The notes beneath the pieces were generated by a model. The model ran no database searches. It saw nothing but the letters and a program-made list of their open reading frames with translations, and was not told where the DNA came from. From the NCBI GenBank assembly GCA_040755755.1, contig JBFLZW010000054.1, positions 83,859 through 147,858 of the forward strand: a DNA stretch of 64,000 bases. Reading direction: 5' to 3'. Numbering within the stretch: the first letter of the stretch is position 1; each line of letters opens with the position of its first letter. Position numbers and translations under genes: made by a program. Origin of the DNA: a bacterium. GTDB taxonomy: Bacteria > SZUA-182 > DTGQ01. Of the stretch, positions 61,219 through 64,000 are shown one piece after another.

Positions 61219-61634
61219 AATCGGATCAGCTTGAATCGCTTCTGCGCTATCGTATTAAACAGGCTCACGAGACATTGCGGGAAGCAGAAATTCTTTTTGA
61301 GCAATCAGCTTTGCGCGGTGCGGTTAGCCGGGCTTATTATGCTATGTTTTATGCTTTACTGGCCCTATTAGCTACCCGGCAACTTGGCACATCCAGGCAT
61401 AGTGGAGCATTGGGCCTTTTTGATCGAGAATTTGTGAGAACAGGTCTATTTTCCCGTGATCTTTCTCGATCTTTACGGATGGCTTTCGACCGCCGTCAAA
61501 GATATGATTATGGCGAATTGGCTGACATAGACAAGATGACCACCCAAGAAGCTTTGGACGATGCCAAAACCTTTATCTCTGCTGCTGAGGCTTACTTACA
61601 TTCTACTGGGTACTTAACAATTGATGGTGGTTGA
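61215..61634 (+). CDS. HEPN-domain protein, toxin of the second MNT/HEPN module
   Basis: The 139-residue protein has SRAYYAMFYALLALL and TSRHSGALGLFDREFVRTG, typical of HEPN proteins that pair with MNT proteins. The helix-turn with Arg-x-His residues could be the ribonuclease site. It starts at a GTG that overlaps the MNT stop. Unlike the first module, this one is intact. Confidence 0.9.
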   Translation: MKSDQLESLLRYRIKQAHETLREAEILFEQSALRGAVSRAYYAMFYALLALLATRQLGTSRHSGALGLFDREFVRTGLFSRDLSRSLRMAFDRRQRYDYGELADIDKMTTQEALDDAKTFISAAEAYLHSTGYLTIDGG

Positions 61635-61670
61635 AGAGTAGCTTATGAAAGAGCAGGTGAGACGAGAGAC

Positions 61671-61928
61671 ATGCAAGGGAGAGTAGAAATAGATTGGCGG
61701 CAGTATATTCATTCAGACCCGGAAGTTCTGATGGGCAAGCCGATTGTTAAGGGAACTCGACTGGCTGTGGAATTTATCCTCCGACTCTTTGCCGCCGGAT
61801 GGACGGAGCAGCAAGTATCGGAAAATTATCCTACGCTCACCTCTGAAGCACTTCAGGCAGTATTCGCTCTTGCCGCAGAGTGTATGAGTGAAGAAGCCCT
61901 TTATGCTATTCCGTCCGAACCGAAATAA
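61671..61928 (+). CDS. DUF433 antitoxin-like protein
   Basis: The 85-residue protein matches DUF433: HSDPEVLMGKPIVKGTRLAV, FILRLFAAGWTEQQVSENYP and LTSEALQAVFALAAE. The family is paired with DUF5615 PIN-like toxins. The following partner is truncated to a 15-residue remnant. Confidence 0.9.
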   Translation: MQGRVEIDWRQYIHSDPEVLMGKPIVKGTRLAVEFILRLFAAGWTEQQVSENYPTLTSEALQAVFALAAECMSEEALYAIPSEPK

Positions 61929-61975
61929 TGCAGTTTCTGGCTAGTGAGAACTTTCCCTTGGCCAGCGCAGGCTAG
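61928..61975 (+). pseudogene. Truncated DUF5615-type toxin start
   Basis: The ATG at 61928 overlaps the DUF433 stop and reads MQFLASENFPLASAG before TAG at 61973-61975. FLASENFPLA is the N-terminal motif of DUF5615 PIN-like proteins. The rest is absent, so the toxin has been lost. Confidence 0.8.
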
Positions 61976-62007
61976 CATATGCCGATTGTGTGAGGCAGGG
62001 TGAAACA

Positions 62008-62223
62008 ATGGAAGATCAAATAATCAAAGCTAAGTTAGAGGAATTACCTGAAGACTTGAAGAAGGAAGTCTTGGATTACATAGAATTCCTCTTGCAAAAA
62101 TATGGCAAGAGACCACCAGAAAAGAGAAAGTTTAGATTTGATTGGGAAGGTGGTTTATCGGACCTGAAGGACAAATATACTTCCGTAGAGCTCCAGCATA
62201 AGGCATTGAGATTTCATTCATGA
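62008..62223 (+). CDS. DUF2281 antitoxin-like protein
   Basis: The 71-residue protein (ATG at 62008) has the DUF2281 pattern: IIKAKLEELPEDLKKEVLDY, IEFLLQKYGKRP and a C-terminal FDWEGGLSDLKDKYTSVELQ. DUF2281 proteins are VapB-like antitoxins for PIN toxins. No PIN gene follows. Confidence 0.82.
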   Translation: MEDQIIKAKLEELPEDLKKEVLDYIEFLLQKYGKRPPEKRKFRFDWEGGLSDLKDKYTSVELQHKALRFHS

Positions 62224-62256
62224 ACTCTTTATCAGTAGGGATAGAGTGTAAGGCTT

Positions 62257-62445
62257 ATGAATAAATGTATTTGGTTTTTTGGTAGAGGTGCTTCTGTAGC
62301 ATATGGTTTGGCAATTGAAGATAGCATACGAGCTGAAATGGACAAGCCCTATGTTAATACTGCGCCTTATAGAGAGCTTCTATCTCATCTGGCCTCTTAC
62401 ACTAAGGAGAATTGGAGACATGTATTCTTTACTACAAACTGCTAG
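62257..62445 (+). pseudogene. Truncated SIR2-like protein remnant
   Basis: The 62-codon frame starts MNKCIWFFGRGASVAYGLAI, like the N-terminal nucleotide-binding loop of SIR2-like proteins, but then jumps to ELLSHLASYT and WRHVFFTTN, which normally lie much further along. It ends at TAG immediately after FFTTN. The intervening part is deleted. The N-terminal block of another frame (ASNLGYLLIGL) may be the continuation after an insertion of about 10 nt. Confidence 0.65.
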
Positions 62446-62474
62446 CAACTTGGGTTATTTATTAATCGGCTTAA

Positions 62475-62746
62475 ACCACTACCTCTGGTAGTGGTACCGT
62501 AAAAAAGGTTCTACCGGTACATTAATCAGGTTACTCACTCCCCAAAATTGTTGTGTTTCAGCAATCGCCATTTGGGAAAAAAGTTGCCTGTGAGGGCTAA
62601 AAAACAGCACAATCCATTTGGAAAGTACCTGTAGGTTAAATCAATAGGTTTATGCACTACACCATGAGGTGATAGAAAAACCTATCTACTACAAGGCCCT
62701 TCCAGGGCCAATAACTACATGCCACCGCCTTTGGCGGTGGTAGTTG
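62475..62746. other. Hairpin-rich non-coding segment
   Basis: Between the SIR2-like remnant and the lipoprotein gene lies a segment with at least five strong stems: CCACTACC-TCT-GGTAGTGG (62476-62494), GTACCG...CGGTAC (62494-62520), ATAGGTTT...AAACCTAT (62644-62685), GGCCCT-TTCC-AGGGCC (62695-62710) and CCACCGCC-TTT-GGCGGTGG (62723-62741), the last flanked by AACTAC and GTAGTT that also pair. The first and last stems share the same layout. No gene is seen. It could be a non-autonomous IS200/IS605-like element or a structured RNA. Confidence 0.6.
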
Positions 62747-62771
62747 ACTTAAAAAACTGAGGAGAAGAAGT

Positions 62772-63773
62772 ATGGTCTACCAAGAATTGCATCTTTCGAA
62801 GCTAAGGATATGGCGATCTCCTGCTTTCGTTATCTTTTTAGTGTTTATAACAATTGGTTGTGGTTCAAAAAAGGTATCAGTTCCAAAAATAGATGGCCTT
62901 TGTGGACGCAAGACATTAGTTATAGAGAAAGTTACCCAAAACTTGCCAAGAGGGTATGTGGAATTTTTCGCGGAGAAAGATAACAACCGAGAGTGGAGTT
63001 TTTTTATCTATCACTTTCTAAATAATAAAAAAGAATGGACAGGTTGGACCGGGGTTGATAAGAGCAGGAAAACCATTAATAGCAGATTTTTTATTGAACC
63101 AGGATTACATACTTTTATCATAAAATTTGAACCATTGATTACAGGATTCGAACTCCTTCGTGCTTCTATCTTCAATGCTCTTCCTTCAAGCCTGTCACCC
63201 CCAGAAAGGCTTATTTGCAAAGACAAGAAAGTAACAGTAGAGGTTATTGATGGCATGATCACACCAGTTAAAATTACACTGCAATTCATTGATGAAACGT
63301 GGAAAAATGAGTTTCAACAGATAACACCCTACTATAATTTTGAAATAAAAGAGGACGTTTATGCTCCCATCTCATTAGAAAATTACAATAATTTTAAATG
63401 TAATTGTAATACTATCGTTCCTGTTCCTAGAAAATTCACTTTTCCTAGTCAGTATTTTCCTGGACCCAAACTATCGTATTGGCCATTTAATAAACTAGAC
63501 AATGGTGTTTTAAGGGTAACTGAAAATTCAATAGAATTTGAAGGGAAAAAGAAAGACATTACTATTATGCTTTCAGATATTAAAACTATTTCTTATGTTA
63601 CATTTGGATTATCACCTATTAAATGGGTCTCGATAGAATATGGTAAAGAGAAGTTACTTTCATACGCTCTATTTTCGCCCGGGCATAAACTGTCTGATAG
63701 AGCTTTTTGGGCAATTAAATCTTTTGTCAAGGAAAAAGGATTGAATCCTCTCATTGAAGAGCAGCCTAAATAG
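62772..63773 (+). CDS. Lipoprotein of unknown function
   Basis: The 333-residue product has a lipoprotein signal with lipobox ITIGC after a hydrophobic stretch (SPAFVIFLVFITIGCGSKK). The mature part is mixed alpha/beta with no domain I recognise; visible segments include FFIYHFLNNKKEWTGWTG, PGLHTFIIKFEPL and KWVSIEYGKEKLLSYALF. It is AT-rich compared with the C1 genes. The 227 bp after it are AT-rich and show no feature. Confidence 0.7.
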   Translation: MVYQELHLSKLRIWRSPAFVIFLVFITIGCGSKKVSVPKIDGLCGRKTLVIEKVTQNLPRGYVEFFAEKDNNREWSFFIYHFLNNKKEWTGWTGVDKSRKTINSRFFIEPGLHTFIIKFEPLITGFELLRASIFNALPSSLSPPERLICKDKKVTVEVIDGMITPVKITLQFIDETWKNEFQQITPYYNFEIKEDVYAPISLENYNNFKCNCNTIVPVPRKFTFPSQYFPGPKLSYWPFNKLDNGVLRVTENSIEFEGKKKDITIMLSDIKTISYVTFGLSPIKWVSIEYGKEKLLSYALFSPGHKLSDRAFWAIKSFVKEKGLNPLIEEQPK

Positions 63774-64000
63774 TGCGCTATCAAGTTGTCAATTTTGAGA
63801 ATTTTTAGGGAGAGGAGTATACCTGCGATTTTTTATGATTATAGATATTTTTATATAGTTAGTTATCAAGTTCTCTCACTACCGGACACATTTTCATAAT
63901 CTTGCCTCAAAGGCATGATAAAATAATACAGGGATAGGTAATTCCTGGTTCAATAGATAATTATAGAAGCGTAAGCCGAGCTGAAAAAGGCTCAGATCAC

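Noticed and set aside
1-64000. CRISPR arrays, rRNA genes or a complete insertion sequence
   Set aside because: No regular repeat-spacer array, no rRNA sequence and no transposase with terminal inverted repeats was found; the only transposon-type protein is the orphan IstB-like ATPase.

Overview
The window looks like chromosomal DNA of a Gram-negative, strictly anaerobic bacterium with a tetrahydrofolate-based Wood-Ljungdahl (reductive acetyl-CoA) pathway. Gram-negative signs are a tolC/adaptor/RND efflux operon, an OprP-type porin, other outer-membrane proteins and a LolB-like lipoprotein. Anaerobic C1 metabolism is shown by folD, folE, a GcvH-like protein, two metV-metF pairs, HdrA/MvhD-type electron-transfer proteins, an Flx-type NADH module and two CooC/AcsF-like ATPases. 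The order lolB-like, ispE, spoVG, tRNA-Gln, prs, rplY, pth and the overall style suggest Desulfobacterota (former Deltaproteobacteria) or a nearby uncultured lineage. This placement is inference; no rRNA is present.

Left part (1-27.5 kb), mostly housekeeping: an RND efflux operon with its TetR regulator (1-3456); outer-membrane and membrane proteins (3.7-6.6 kb); an orphan IstB-like ATPase overlapping a VTC/DUF4956/SdiA-regulated cluster (6.8-9.9 kb); an MFS exporter; a phospholipase C-like secreted protein; a CorC/HlyC-type protein facing a K+-dependent membrane pyrophosphatase; the pth-rplY-prs-tRNA-spoVG-ispE-lolB-TPR block (16.6-22.7 kb); a HEAT-repeat protein; a P1B-type ATPase lacking the CPC motif; and lepB.

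Central part (27.9-38.7 kb), C1 and electron bifurcation: an IclR regulator, a CooC/AcsF-like ATPase, folE, folD, gcvH, metV1, metF1, two HdrA-like genes, mvhD, metV2 and metF2. The likely product is one or two methylene-tetrahydrofolate reductase complexes coupled to HdrA/MvhD flavin and iron-sulfur proteins.

An island of small, often AT-rich genes follows (38.9-48.0 kb): VapBC, RelBE/ParDE-like, TumAE-like and HicAB modules, an Rpn-like nuclease with a possible intragenic antitoxin, and several frameshifted remnants. The energy theme resumes at 48.1-56.6 kb with hdrC, a 1479-residue HdrA carrying an inserted NfnB/GltD-type NAD(P)H module, and flxD-flxC-flxB-flxA. The two-gene HdrA pair of the first cluster is collinear with the two halves of this large HdrA, without the NfnB insert. 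Together these modules could connect NADH, NADPH, ferredoxin and methylene-THF; this is the most interesting system in the window.

The right end (56.7-64 kb) is a second toxin-antitoxin-rich stretch (HicAB, ParE type, two MNT/HEPN loci, DUF433, DUF2281) around a second CooC/AcsF-like gene and a methyltransferase. It ends with a hairpin-rich non-coding segment and a lipoprotein. Several families of short dispersed repeats occupy the intergenic gaps throughout.
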